Assembly (NCBI GenBank): GCA_049997955.1 | Contig: JAEBDY010000015.1 | Coordinates: 62,001 to 126,000 of the forward strand | Direction of reading: 5' to 3' | Length of the DNA stretch: 64,000 nucleotides | DNA from: Umezawaea sp049997955 | GTDB taxonomy: Bacteria > Actinomycetota > Actinomycetes > Mycobacteriales > Pseudonocardiaceae | Shown here: positions 43,542-52,896 of the stretch, piece by piece | Position numbering within the stretch: position 1 is the first letter of the stretch | Layout of the letters: every line of letters begins with the position of its first letter | Made by a program: the position numbers and the translations under genes | Notes under the pieces: generated by a model | The model's input: the letters and a program-made list of their open reading frames with translations, nothing else | What the model was told of the DNA's origin: nothing | Databases searched by the model: none

Positions 43542-44756
43542 ATGCCGAACACGCCAGACGCGCTCGTGACCATCACCGCCGAGTTCAAGGCGGACGCACC
43601 CGCCCGCTACGCCGAGCTGCGGAGGCTGGGCCCGGTGCACCGCTCGCGGTTCTCCAACGGCATCGAGGGCTGGCTGGTGGTCGGCCACGACGCCGCGCAG
43701 GACGCGCTCCTGCACCCCGCGCTCATCAAGGACGCCACGCCCTCGCTGGAACTGCTCGACGCGGCGGGCTACACCAACCACCGGACCGGCGTCGGGCTCG
43801 GCGGGAACATGCTGGCGGCCGATCCCCCGGACCACACCCGGCTGCGGCGGCTGGTCGCGGGCGCGTTCAGCCCCGCTCGCACGCGGCGGCTCGCGCCGCG
43901 CGTCCAGGAGATCGCCGACGGCCTGGTCGACGCGCTGGCCCCCAGGGGCGAGGCCGACCTGGTGGAGGCGTTCACCGCTCCTCTGCCGGTGGCCGTGATC
44001 TCGGAACTGCTGGGCGTGCCGGACCGCGACCGCGCCGATTTCCGCACGTGGAGCTCACTGCTGCTGGGCGCCCCGTCGGAGGCCCAGCGCACGGCGGGCG
44101 CGAACCTGAACCGCTACCTGGCCGAGCTGGTGGCGGCCAAGCGCCGGGACCCCGACGACGGCCTGCTGTCCGCGCTGGTGGCCGTGCGCGACGAGGACGA
44201 CGGCAGGCTCTCGGAGGTGGAGCTGGTCGGCACCGCGGTCCTGCTCGTCGTCGCGGGCCACGAGACCACGGTCAACCTGCTCGGCAACGCCGTCGTGGCG
44301 CTGCTGCGCGCCCCGGAGCAGGCGGACCTGCTGCGCGAACGGCCCGAACTGGTGCCCGGCGCGGTCGAGGAGTTCCTGCGCTACGACTCGTCGGTGGAGC
44401 ACGCGACACCCCGTTACGCCAACGAGGACCTCGTGCTCGGCGGTACGGCCATCACCCGCGGCGAGGTGGTGATGGTGGCGCTGTCGTCGGCCAGCCGGGA
44501 CACGCCGGTGCCCGGCGACCCGGCGGTGCTGGACGTGGCCCGCGAGGAGGTGCGCCACCTGTCGTTCGGCCACGGCATCCACCACTGCCTCGGTGCCCCG
44601 CTGGCCAGGCTGGAGGCGGCCATCGCGCTGGAGACCCTGCTGCGCCGGATCCCCGACCTGGCCCCGGCCTCGTCGCTGGACGACCTGGCCTGGGTGCCCA
44701 GCGGCATCATGCGCGGCCCGCTGTCGCTGCCGGTGCGCTTCACGCCCACCGCCTGA
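43542..44756 (+). CDS. Cytochrome P450
   Basis: The 404-aa heme-thiolate monooxygenase has an oxygen-binding helix LLVVAGHETTVNLLGNAVVAL, the ExxR-containing helix AVEEFLRYDSSVEHATPR and heme loop FGHGIHHCLGAPLARLE with ligand Cys349. Bacterial class I P450s need a ferredoxin and reductase; none is encoded next to it. CGAGGGGA lies upstream of ATG 43542; the alternative at 43521 lacks one. It is alone between a terminator and a convergent regulator gene, so substrate and role are open. Confidence 0.92.
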   Translation: MPNTPDALVTITAEFKADAPARYAELRRLGPVHRSRFSNGIEGWLVVGHDAAQDALLHPALIKDATPSLELLDAAGYTNHRTGVGLGGNMLAADPPDHTRLRRLVAGAFSPARTRRLAPRVQEIADGLVDALAPRGEADLVEAFTAPLPVAVISELLGVPDRDRADFRTWSSLLLGAPSEAQRTAGANLNRYLAELVAAKRRDPDDGLLSALVAVRDEDDGRLSEVELVGTAVLLVVAGHETTVNLLGNAVVALLRAPEQADLLRERPELVPGAVEEFLRYDSSVEHATPRYANEDLVLGGTAITRGEVVMVALSSASRDTPVPGDPAVLDVAREEVRHLSFGHGIHHCLGAPLARLEAAIALETLLRRIPDLAPASSLDDLAWVPSGIMRGPLSLPVRFTPTA

Positions 44757-44817
44757 CCGCACCGGTTGGGGCGACCGGGGTCCGAGCGGAGGATCGGTGG
44801 GCTCGACCCACGTGGGC

Positions 44818-46203
44818 TCAAGCCTGCGCGGCCAGCGCTTCGCCGATCTTGCGCACGCCGTCCGGGAAGGCGCCGGGGTTCGGGCCCGCGTAGCCCAGGC
44901 GCAGGTGCGGTGCCGTGGGTTCCGCGGGGAACCACTCGTCGCCGGGGGCGATGGCCACTCCCACCGCCTCGCAGTCGCGCACCAGCCTCGGCAGGTCCGT
45001 GGCGTCCGGCAGCCGCACCCACAGGGAGAGGCCGCCGTGCGGGACGGCGTCCAGGTGCGCGGCGGGGAGGTGGTCCCGCAGCGCACCCACCAGCAGGTCC
45101 CGGCGGGTCGCCAGGTGGTGGCGCAGGCCGCGGAGGTGGGTGCGCCAGCCCGGTTGGGTGACCACGTCGAGCGCCGCCGCCTGGAGCACGCCGCTGACGT
45201 AGAGGGAGACCGCCTGCGCGTCCGCCAGGATGCGTTCGCGGGCCGGACCCCTGGCGGTCACGCCCGCCACCCGCACGGCCGGGGAGACGCTCTTGGTCAA
45301 CGAGCGCAGGTGGACGACGTGGCCGCTGTCGTCCCTGGCCGCCAGGGGCGCCGGATCGGCGGTGATGGCGAAGTCGTGGGCCCAGTCGTCCTCGATGAGG
45401 AACGCGCCACTGGCCTTGACGACGTCGAGGACCTGGTCCCCCTTGGCGCGCGACCAGTGGGCGCCGGTGGGGTTGGCGAACGTGGGTTGGGCGTAGAAGG
45501 CCCGCGCGCCGGTGGTGTCGAAGGCGCGGGCCAGGTCGTCCGGGTCCGGTCCCCCGGAGCCGCTGGGGACGGGAACGACCCGCACGCCCGTTTGCGCGGC
45601 CGCGAGCAGCGCGCCCCAGTACGTCGGGGATTCCACCAGCAGGGGCTTCCCCGCGCCCACCAGCGCGCGGAACGCCGTGCTGAGACCGCTCTGGCTGCCG
45701 GGCAGGATGATCACGTCACCCGGGGTGGCCGTGCCCAACTCCGCCGCGAACCACGTTTGGAGTTCCGGTGTCCCGGCCACCGGCGGCCTGGTGAGCGCGG
45801 CGTCGGTGCGGGCCGCTCTGGTGAGCGCGGCACGCACCAGGCGTTCCGGTAGCAGTTCGCGGTCCGGGTAGCCGGAGTGGAAGGTGACCACGTCGTTCGA
45901 CGTGGTGCGCAGCGACGCCGAGACGTGCGGAGCCCGGTTCGCGGGCGAGCCCAGCGCCGCCGTCTGCCAGCCGTGGTCGTGGGGGCGGGCCGTTCGGGGC
46001 GCCAGGACGAAAGTGCCCGCGCCGGGGCGGCTTTCGACCACGCCCTGCGTCGCCAGGGCGCGCAGTGCTTTTTGGACGGTGACCGGGCTCGCGTTGTGCT
46101 TGGCCACCAGCGCCCGTGTCGACGGCAGCCTCGCGCCCGGTCGGGCGGTCGCGATCCAGGTGCGGAGTTCCGCGGCGATTCGAGAGCTGCTATCAATGGA
46201 CAT
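44818..46203 (-). CDS. MocR-type regulator (GntR helix-turn-helix fused to aminotransferase)
   Basis: A 461-aa fusion. Residues 1-65 form a GntR winged helix-turn-helix (LPSTRALVAKHNASPVTVQK and ALRALATQGVVESRPGAGTF), joined to a fold type I aminotransferase domain with VESPTYWGALLAAA, IEDDWAHDF and the PLP Lys in LRSLTKSVSPAVRVAG. MocR proteins such as PdxR and GabR sense PLP adducts. It is divergent from an EamA exporter with overlapping start codons, so it almost certainly regulates that exporter and possibly itself. Its effector is unknown. Confidence 0.9.
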   Translation of the reverse strand: MSIDSSSRIAAELRTWIATARPGARLPSTRALVAKHNASPVTVQKALRALATQGVVESRPGAGTFVLAPRTARPHDHGWQTAALGSPANRAPHVSASLRTTSNDVVTFHSGYPDRELLPERLVRAALTRAARTDAALTRPPVAGTPELQTWFAAELGTATPGDVIILPGSQSGLSTAFRALVGAGKPLLVESPTYWGALLAAAQTGVRVVPVPSGSGGPDPDDLARAFDTTGARAFYAQPTFANPTGAHWSRAKGDQVLDVVKASGAFLIEDDWAHDFAITADPAPLAARDDSGHVVHLRSLTKSVSPAVRVAGVTARGPARERILADAQAVSLYVSGVLQAAALDVVTQPGWRTHLRGLRHHLATRRDLLVGALRDHLPAAHLDAVPHGGLSLWVRLPDATDLPRLVRDCEAVGVAIAPGDEWFPAEPTAPHLRLGYAGPNPGAFPDGVRKIGEALAAQA

Positions 46204-47140
46204 GACAGGCAACAGTAGCGCTACTCTCCCCGCCGTCCCGGTGCTACCGGCCAACCGCGCGGGGCTCTGGTGGGGGCTGCTCGGCGTGGTGGCGTTCTCG
46301 TTCACCATGCCGTTCACCCGCGTCGCGGTCACCGGTGGGATGCCGCCGCTGTTCATCGGGGCGGGCCGCGCGGTCGTGGCCGGGGTGCTGGCGGCCGTCG
46401 CGCTCGCCGCCACCCGGCAGCGCCTGCCCCGCGGCGCGCAGTGGGGTCGCCTGGCGGTCGTGGCAGGCGGTGTGGTCGTCGGGTTCCCCCTGCTCACGTC
46501 CTACGCGCTGACCACCGCGCCCGCCTCCCACGGCGCGGTGGTGGTGGCGCTGCTCCCCGCCGCCACCGCGGTGATGGCCGTGCTGCGCGGACGGGAGCGG
46601 CCGGGGGTGGCGTTCTGGATCTCGGCGGGCGCGGGCGCCGGGGCGGCCGTCGGGTTCGCCGCCGCGCACGGTGGCGGGCTGGGTGACCTCACGTGGTCGG
46701 ACCTGCTGCTGTTCGGGGCGGTGCTGGCCGCCGCCGTCGGCTACGCCGAGGGCGGGCTGCTCGCGCGCGAACTCGGCGCTTGGCAGACCGTGTCGTGGGC
46801 GTTGGCGCTCGCCCTGCCGTTGATGGCCGGGTTGGCGTGGACGTCGTTGGCGTCCTCACCCCCGCGCGGCGGTCCGGTCGAGTGGGCCGCGTTCGGCTAC
46901 CTGGCGGTGGTGAGCATGTTCCTCGGGTTCTTCGCCTGGTACCGGGGGCTGGCCATCGGACCGATGACGCGGGTGAGCCAGGTCCAACTCGCCCAGCCGG
47001 TGATGACGATCGCCTGGGCCGCGTTGCTGCTGGGTGAGCGGCTCACGTGGTCCACCGCGCTCGGCGGGGTCGCCGTGATCGCCTGCGCCGGGGTGGCCGT
47101 GCGGGTGCGGTCCGGCCGGGCTAGAACTCGCCGGAGGTGA
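46202..47140 (+). CDS. EamA-family (DMT superfamily) transporter
   Basis: The 312-aa exporter-like membrane protein has about ten helices arranged as two EamA repeats: the first starts LWWGLLGVVAFSFTMPFTRV, the second LLLFGAVLAAAVGYAEGGL, ending AQPVMTIAWAALLLGERLTW. Members export amino acids, nucleosides or metabolites. The ATG at 46202 shares CATG with the MocR start on the other strand; an in-frame ATG at 46196 would add two residues. The last 20 nt overlap the convergent NAD kinase gene. Candidate target of the MocR regulator. Confidence 0.9.
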   Translation: MTGNSSATLPAVPVLPANRAGLWWGLLGVVAFSFTMPFTRVAVTGGMPPLFIGAGRAVVAGVLAAVALAATRQRLPRGAQWGRLAVVAGGVVVGFPLLTSYALTTAPASHGAVVVALLPAATAVMAVLRGRERPGVAFWISAGAGAGAAVGFAAAHGGGLGDLTWSDLLLFGAVLAAAVGYAEGGLLARELGAWQTVSWALALALPLMAGLAWTSLASSPPRGGPVEWAAFGYLAVVSMFLGFFAWYRGLAIGPMTRVSQVQLAQPVMTIAWAALLLGERLTWSTALGGVAVIACAGVAVRVRSGRARTRRR

Positions 47141-47978
47141 ACCCGCTCAGGCCGAACTTGCGCTGGGCCCGCTGGTAGAAGGTCGTCCGACCCAGCCGGA
47201 CGACCCTCGCCGCGGCGGGCAGCACCTCGATGTCGATCACGGTGCCGACGCCGACGTGGCCGATCAGCAGCCCGTCGGCCTCGACGCCCAGCTCACCGCC
47301 GGTGATCTCCAGCGCCAGCTTCTCGCCGCCGGACAGGAACACGGCCCGGTTGAACGTGGAGTGCGGGGCTACGGGGGTGATCAGCAGGCCCTCCGCCCGC
47401 GGCGAGATGATCGGCCCGCCCGCGGAGAAGCTGTAGGCCGTCGACCCGGTCGGGGTGGCCACGACCACGGCGTCCGCGGAGTAGCTGACGAACGGGTGGC
47501 CCTCGACGTGCAGGCGGACGGCGGCCATGCCGTTGCCCGGCACGCGGACCAGTGCGACGTCGTTGAAGGCGACGGCGTTCTTGCCCTGGATCACCGCGCG
47601 CAGCCCCGAGCGGGGCTCGGTGGTGTAGCGGTGCTCGTCGATGGCGCACAGCGCGTCCGACAGCTCCGGCGGGTCGATCTCGGCCAGGAAGCCCAGCTTG
47701 CCGAGGTTCACGCCCAGCACGGGGGTCTGGTCGGGGATGCCGAGCCGCATGGCCCGCAGCATGGTGCCGTCGCCGCCCAGGCTGACCAGGAGGTCGACCC
47801 GGTCGGCGAGGTCGGCGGCGTCGACGGCGGAGACCGCCCCCTGCGCGCGTTCGACCTCCGACTCGACGCCGTACAGCTTGATGTCGCGGGACCGCGCCCA
47901 GTCGACCATGGTGCCGATCACCTGGGCGCAGTCCCTGCGCGGGTGCAGAACGAGACCTACCGCACCGATCTCCGTCAT
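47121..47978 (-). CDS. nadK: NAD kinase
   Basis: The 285-aa enzyme makes NADP by phosphorylating NAD with ATP or polyphosphate. It has the GGDGT motif (LVSLGGDGTMLRAMRLG, Asp70), NLGKLGFLAEI and the NAD-binding TPTGSTAYSFSAGGPI block with SYSADAVVVATPTG before it. Length matches bacterial NadK. In many actinomycetes it sits between TlyA and RecN, but here it lies between the EamA exporter (20-nt convergent overlap) and a stress protein gene, so the local order is unusual. Confidence 0.93.
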   Translation of the reverse strand: MTEIGAVGLVLHPRRDCAQVIGTMVDWARSRDIKLYGVESEVERAQGAVSAVDAADLADRVDLLVSLGGDGTMLRAMRLGIPDQTPVLGVNLGKLGFLAEIDPPELSDALCAIDEHRYTTEPRSGLRAVIQGKNAVAFNDVALVRVPGNGMAAVRLHVEGHPFVSYSADAVVVATPTGSTAYSFSAGGPIISPRAEGLLITPVAPHSTFNRAVFLSGGEKLALEITGGELGVEADGLLIGHVGVGTVIDIEVLPAAARVVRLGRTTFYQRAQRKFGLSGFTSGEF

Positions 47979-47999
47979 GCCCCGGACTCTACGGGCGGG

Positions 48000-48503
48000 T
48001 CAGCCGGCCTGCGGGGCCTTCATCGCGAGGGTGGCGAGCATGTCGCGGCCCCGCTGGGCGTTCGTCGGGATGCTCAGCACGTCGTAGCGGCGGGCGACGA
48101 ACTGGCTGGTCGACACGAAGTCGCGCTGGCCCCTGGTCGCGGCGTAGCGGGCGGCGGAGGTCGCCAGCCCGAACACGACACCGGCGGCGAGGCCGATCAG
48201 GATCGGCGCGAACCCGGCGCCCGGCGTGAACAGGCTGAGGAGGAGGCCGACGAAGAGGCCGAGCCACGCGCCGGACGCGGCGGCGCCGCCGAGCACGCGA
48301 CCCCAGGTCAGGCGACCCGCGACGCGTTCCACCAGCATCGGCTCGACGCCGACGATGGTGATGCCCTGCACGGGGAAGGCGCTGTCGGCCAGGTGGTCGA
48401 CGGCCCGCTGGGCCTCTTTGTAGGTGTCGTACGAAGCGATCGGCCATCCCTCGGGCAGCGTCGGGATGTTCACCGTCGACGGGGACTGCATGAACGCTGT
48501 CAT
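48000..48503 (-). CDS. General stress protein GSP17M-like membrane protein
   Basis: A 167-aa protein with an N-terminal soluble segment (GWPIASYDTYKEAQRAVDHL, the GSP17M/YflT-like motif), a central glycine-rich hydrophobic hairpin (WGRVLGGAAASGAWLGLFVG and GFAPILIGLAAGVVFGLATS) and a soluble end. Such proteins are induced by general or osmotic stress; function unknown. ATG 48503 has AGAGG about 8 nt upstream; a GTG nine bases earlier has no space for an RBS. Confidence 0.8.
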   Translation of the reverse strand: MTAFMQSPSTVNIPTLPEGWPIASYDTYKEAQRAVDHLADSAFPVQGITIVGVEPMLVERVAGRLTWGRVLGGAAASGAWLGLFVGLLLSLFTPGAGFAPILIGLAAGVVFGLATSAARYAATRGQRDFVSTSQFVARRYDVLSIPTNAQRGRDMLATLAMKAPQAG

Positions 48504-48635
48504 CTCACTCACCTCTGTGAACGACCCCTCGTGGGGGCGTTTCCTGCTCTTACACCCGGTTCAACGCGCGCGGTCCGCTGAATCGTGCCCCTCACCGGGA
48601 CTTCACAGGCGATTCTCAGCCGACCTTCCCCCGTG

Positions 48636-48654
48636 TTAGCTTAGGTTTACCTAA
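48636..48654. promoter_or_regulatory. IdeR/DtxR-type iron box
   Basis: TTAGCTTAGGTTTACCTAA matches 16 of 19 positions of the mycobacterial IdeR consensus as recalled (TTAGGTTAGGCTAACCTAA), including the core half-sites TTAGG and CCTAA. It lies 22 nt before the start of a siderophore-binding lipoprotein, where it would overlap the transcription start. Iron-loaded IdeR should repress this gene. Confidence 0.88.
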
Positions 48655-48676
48655 ACACTAGAACGAACGGGTGAAC

Positions 48677-49648
48677 ATGAAGCGCGCCGCCATCGGGCTG
48701 TTGACAGCCATCCTGACCGCTTCGCTGGCCGCGTGCGGCAGTGCCTCGACCCCCGAGACCGGAGCGACGTCCTCCGGTGCGGGTTCCGCTTTCCCGGTGA
48801 CCGTCGACACCGCGTTCGGCCAGGTCACCGTCGAGAAGGCGCCGACCCGCGTGGTCGCGCTCGGCTGGTCGGACGCCGAGACGGCGCTCGCACTCGGCGT
48901 GCAGCCCATCGGCGCGAGCGACTGGCTGGCCTTCGGCGGCGAGGGCGTCGGACCGTGGGCGAAGGGCCTGTACGAGAAGGCCCCGACCATCCTCGGCACC
49001 CAGGAGCTGAGCTTCGAGGCCGTCGCGGCCCTCCAGCCCGACCTGATCCTCAACACCCGTTCGAGCCTCGACCAGAAGACCCACGAGACGCTGGCCAAGA
49101 TCGCGCCGACCATCGCCGCGCCCAAGGACGTCATCCCCTACGGCACGACCTGGCGCCAGCAGACCGAACTGGTCTCCAAGGCGCTCGGCAAGCCGGACAA
49201 GGGCAGGGAGCTGATCGCGGGCGTCGAGAAGGAGTTCGAGGACGCCGCGACGTTCGGCGGCAAGACCGCCGTGGTCGGCGCCTTCTTCGGCGGCAAGTAC
49301 GGCGCCTACGTGCCGGGCGACGGCCGGGTGGACTTCCTGAAGGAGTTGGGCTTCGGCACCAAGGCGGACATCGACTCCCTGGCGAAGGGGTCGTTCTACG
49401 TGGACATCTCCACCGAGCAGCTCGGCCTGCTGGACGCCGACCTCACGGTGATCTTCCCGATCGGCTCCGACGCGGGCGTCCTGAAGGCCGACCCGGTGCT
49501 CAACGGCATCCCGTCGGCCAAGGCGGGGCACCTGGTGATCCTGGAGGACAAGGCCCTCTCGGACGCGTTCTCCAGCGGATCGACCCTCGGCGTCTCGTAC
49601 GCCATCAAGAACGCGGTGCCCCTGTTCGCCGCAGCTTTGCAGAAGTAG
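48677..49648 (+). CDS. Iron-siderophore ABC transporter substrate-binding lipoprotein
   Basis: The 323-aa FecB/FhuD-like protein has a lipobox (TASLAACGS) after a short signal peptide and the helical-backbone binding-protein fold: PTRVVALGWSDAETALALG, FEAVAALQPDLIL, and a C-terminal VSYAIKNAVPLFAAAL. It captures ferric siderophores for import. No permease or ATPase gene adjoins it, so these must lie elsewhere. The iron box just upstream supports the role. The ATG at 48677 (MKRAAIG) is preferred; GTG 48671 would add two residues. Confidence 0.88.
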   Translation: MKRAAIGLLTAILTASLAACGSASTPETGATSSGAGSAFPVTVDTAFGQVTVEKAPTRVVALGWSDAETALALGVQPIGASDWLAFGGEGVGPWAKGLYEKAPTILGTQELSFEAVAALQPDLILNTRSSLDQKTHETLAKIAPTIAAPKDVIPYGTTWRQQTELVSKALGKPDKGRELIAGVEKEFEDAATFGGKTAVVGAFFGGKYGAYVPGDGRVDFLKELGFGTKADIDSLAKGSFYVDISTEQLGLLDADLTVIFPIGSDAGVLKADPVLNGIPSAKAGHLVILEDKALSDAFSSGSTLGVSYAIKNAVPLFAAALQK

Positions 49649-49745
49649 GGCCCCGCCCAGGCTCATCGACCGTGGGAACTTCTTCCCACTCGCGGGCAAT
49701 TCGATGACATCATTCATCAATTCCAGAGCTTGAGACACTCTTTCG

Positions 49746-49812
49746 AGTGATCATCACTACGGCATTGGAGTTGCAGATTCCAGGTCGGCGCGAATCAATC
49801 GCGCCGACCTGG
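49746..49812. repeat. Perfect hairpin and palindrome upstream of the encapsulin operon
   Basis: Two inverted repeats lie in the 378-nt gap 49649-50026. AGTGATCATCACT (49746-49758) is a 13-nt palindrome with one central base. CCAGGTCGGCGCGA (49780-49793) pairs perfectly over 14 bp with 49799-49812 around a 5-nt ATCAA loop. The second has no T-run after it. It may end the siderophore gene transcript or form an RNA structure in a long encapsulin leader. Confidence 0.65.
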
Positions 49813-49948
49813 GAAGTTCACCCGATGTAGTGCGATCCGCCCACCGCGCACACAGCGCGTGCCCAGCAACGACGCTGGTCACACCATGGGAGGACGCCGT
49901 TTTGGCCGCTTACGCACACGTGCCGACCCTGGTTAACGTCTGACCGCA

Positions 49949-49969
49949 ACGAACGAGTCCTTTGTTCGT
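49949..49969. promoter_or_regulatory. Inverted repeat, candidate operator of the encapsulin operon
   Basis: ACGAAC (49949-49954) and GTTCGT (49964-49969) are inverted with a 9-nt AT-richer spacer, 58-78 nt before the first shell gene. The nearby AT-rich TGATTTGAATTC could hold a -10 element. No other promoter candidate is clearer. The regulator is unknown. Confidence 0.4.
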
Positions 49970-50026
49970 GATTTGAATTCCCTCTACGCGCCACAGGGGC
50001 GCGCAAGCGGATAGGCGGTACGACGG

Positions 50027-51445
50027 GTGACTGTGACGGATAACCCCTCTTCTGACGTGGATGCGGGTCGCGCGCAATCGAGTTTGGCGACGGCCGCGGC
50101 CAGGAACCTGGCCACGACGACCAAGTCCGTGCCGCAGATGCAGGGCATTTCCTCGCGGTGGCTGCTCAAGGTCCTGCCGTGGGTGCAGGCCGCGGGCGGC
50201 GCCTACCGGGTCAACCGGAGACTGAGCTACGCGGTCGGCGACGGCCGGGTGACGTTCACCAACACCGGGTCCGAGATCCGGGTGATCCCGCAGGAGCTGT
50301 GCGAACTGCCGCTGCTGCGCGGGTACGACGACGACGCGGTGCTCACCGCGCTGTCCCTGAAGTTCGTGCAGCGGGAGTACGCCCCCGGCGACCTCATCGT
50401 CGAGGCCGGGCAGAGCGCGGACGCGGTGTTCCTCATCGCGCACGGCAAGGTCAACAAGATCGGCGTCGGCGCGTTCGGCGACACGACCGCCCTCGGCGTC
50501 CTCGCCGACGGCGACCACTTCGGCGACGAGGTGCTGGCCGGTCCGCAGGGCGAGTGGGACTTCACCGTCAAGGCGGTCACCCCCGTCACCGTGCTGACCC
50601 TGGACTGGCGCTCGTTCGAAGGGATGAACGGCGCCGCGGGCGGCCTGCGCGAGCACATCCAGCACGCTCGCGCGCGGGGCGAGAACGGCAAGCGGGACGA
50701 GAGCGGCGAAGCGGCCATCGAGATGTCCTCCGGCCACGAAGGCGAGGTAGAGCTGCCCGGCACGTTCGTCGACTACGAGCTGTCCCCGCGCGAGTACGAG
50801 CTGAGCGTCGCCCAGACCGTCCTGCGCGTGCACAGCCGCGTCGCGGACCTCTACAACAAGCCGATGGACCAGGTCGAGCAGCAGTTGCGCCTGACCATCG
50901 AGGCGCTGCGCGAGCGCCAGGAGCACGAGCTCATCAACAACCGCGAGTTCGGCCTGCTGCACAACGCCGACCTGAGCCAGCGCATCCACACCCGCTTCGG
51001 CCCGCCCACCCCCGACGACATGGACGAGCTGCTGTCCACGGTGTGGAAGGAGCCCAGCTACTTCCTCGCCCACCCGCGCACGATCGCCGCGTTCGGCCGC
51101 GAGTGCAACAAGCTCGGCATCTACCCGGCGGCCACCGACCTCGGCGGTCACCAGGTCCCGTCGTGGCGCGGCGTCCCGATCCTGCCGTGCAACAAGATCG
51201 GCGTCAGCTCCACCCGCACCAGCTCGATCCTGCTGCTGCGCGCGGGCGAGCAGAACCAGGGCGTCATCGGCCTGCACCAGACGGGTCTGCCCGACGAGTA
51301 CCAGCCCGGCCTGTCCGTGCGGTTCATGGGCATCGACGAGAAGGCGGTCATCTCCTACCTGGTCAGCGCCTACTACTCGGCGGCCGTGCTCGTCCCCGAC
51401 GCGCTCGGCGTGCTGGAGAACGTCGAGATCGGTCGCGAGGGCTAG
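50027..51445 (+). CDS. Family 2B encapsulin shell protein, first subunit
   Basis: The 472-aa protein is an HK97-fold nanocompartment shell subunit with an inserted cyclic-nucleotide-binding (CNB)-like domain. The N-terminal arm is TAAARNLATTTKSVPQMQGI plus SSRWLLKVLPWVQAAGGAYRVNRR. The CNB-like insert (about 95-215) includes IVEAGQSADAVFLIAHGKVN and ADGDHFGDEVL. The shell part then runs from EMSSGHEGEVELPGTFVDYE through VLRVHSRVADLYNKPMDQV and SYFLAHPRTIAAFGREC to the terminal VSAYYSAAVLVPDALGVLENVEI. This SrpI-type organisation is known for family 2B encapsulins. The GTG start (50027) has a weak RBS. It is followed 40 nt later by a paralog. Confidence 0.93.
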   Translation: MTVTDNPSSDVDAGRAQSSLATAAARNLATTTKSVPQMQGISSRWLLKVLPWVQAAGGAYRVNRRLSYAVGDGRVTFTNTGSEIRVIPQELCELPLLRGYDDDAVLTALSLKFVQREYAPGDLIVEAGQSADAVFLIAHGKVNKIGVGAFGDTTALGVLADGDHFGDEVLAGPQGEWDFTVKAVTPVTVLTLDWRSFEGMNGAAGGLREHIQHARARGENGKRDESGEAAIEMSSGHEGEVELPGTFVDYELSPREYELSVAQTVLRVHSRVADLYNKPMDQVEQQLRLTIEALRERQEHELINNREFGLLHNADLSQRIHTRFGPPTPDDMDELLSTVWKEPSYFLAHPRTIAAFGRECNKLGIYPAATDLGGHQVPSWRGVPILPCNKIGVSSTRTSSILLLRAGEQNQGVIGLHQTGLPDEYQPGLSVRFMGIDEKAVISYLVSAYYSAAVLVPDALGVLENVEIGREG

Positions 51446-51485
51446 ATCCGTCCGGCGTAGGCACTGACAGGAGATGGGAAGACAC

Positions 51486-52883
<1,398 letters not shown>

Positions 52884-52896
52884 GGAAGGACAGGTC

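Noticed and set aside
43542..44756. P450 as part of the encapsulin or monooxygenase systems
   Set aside because: It is isolated by a terminator and convergent gene, with no redox partner or shared regulator.
48671..48676. GTG start six bases upstream for the siderophore-binding protein
   Set aside because: It adds only two residues and weakens spacing to any RBS; ATG 48677 fits the signal peptide.
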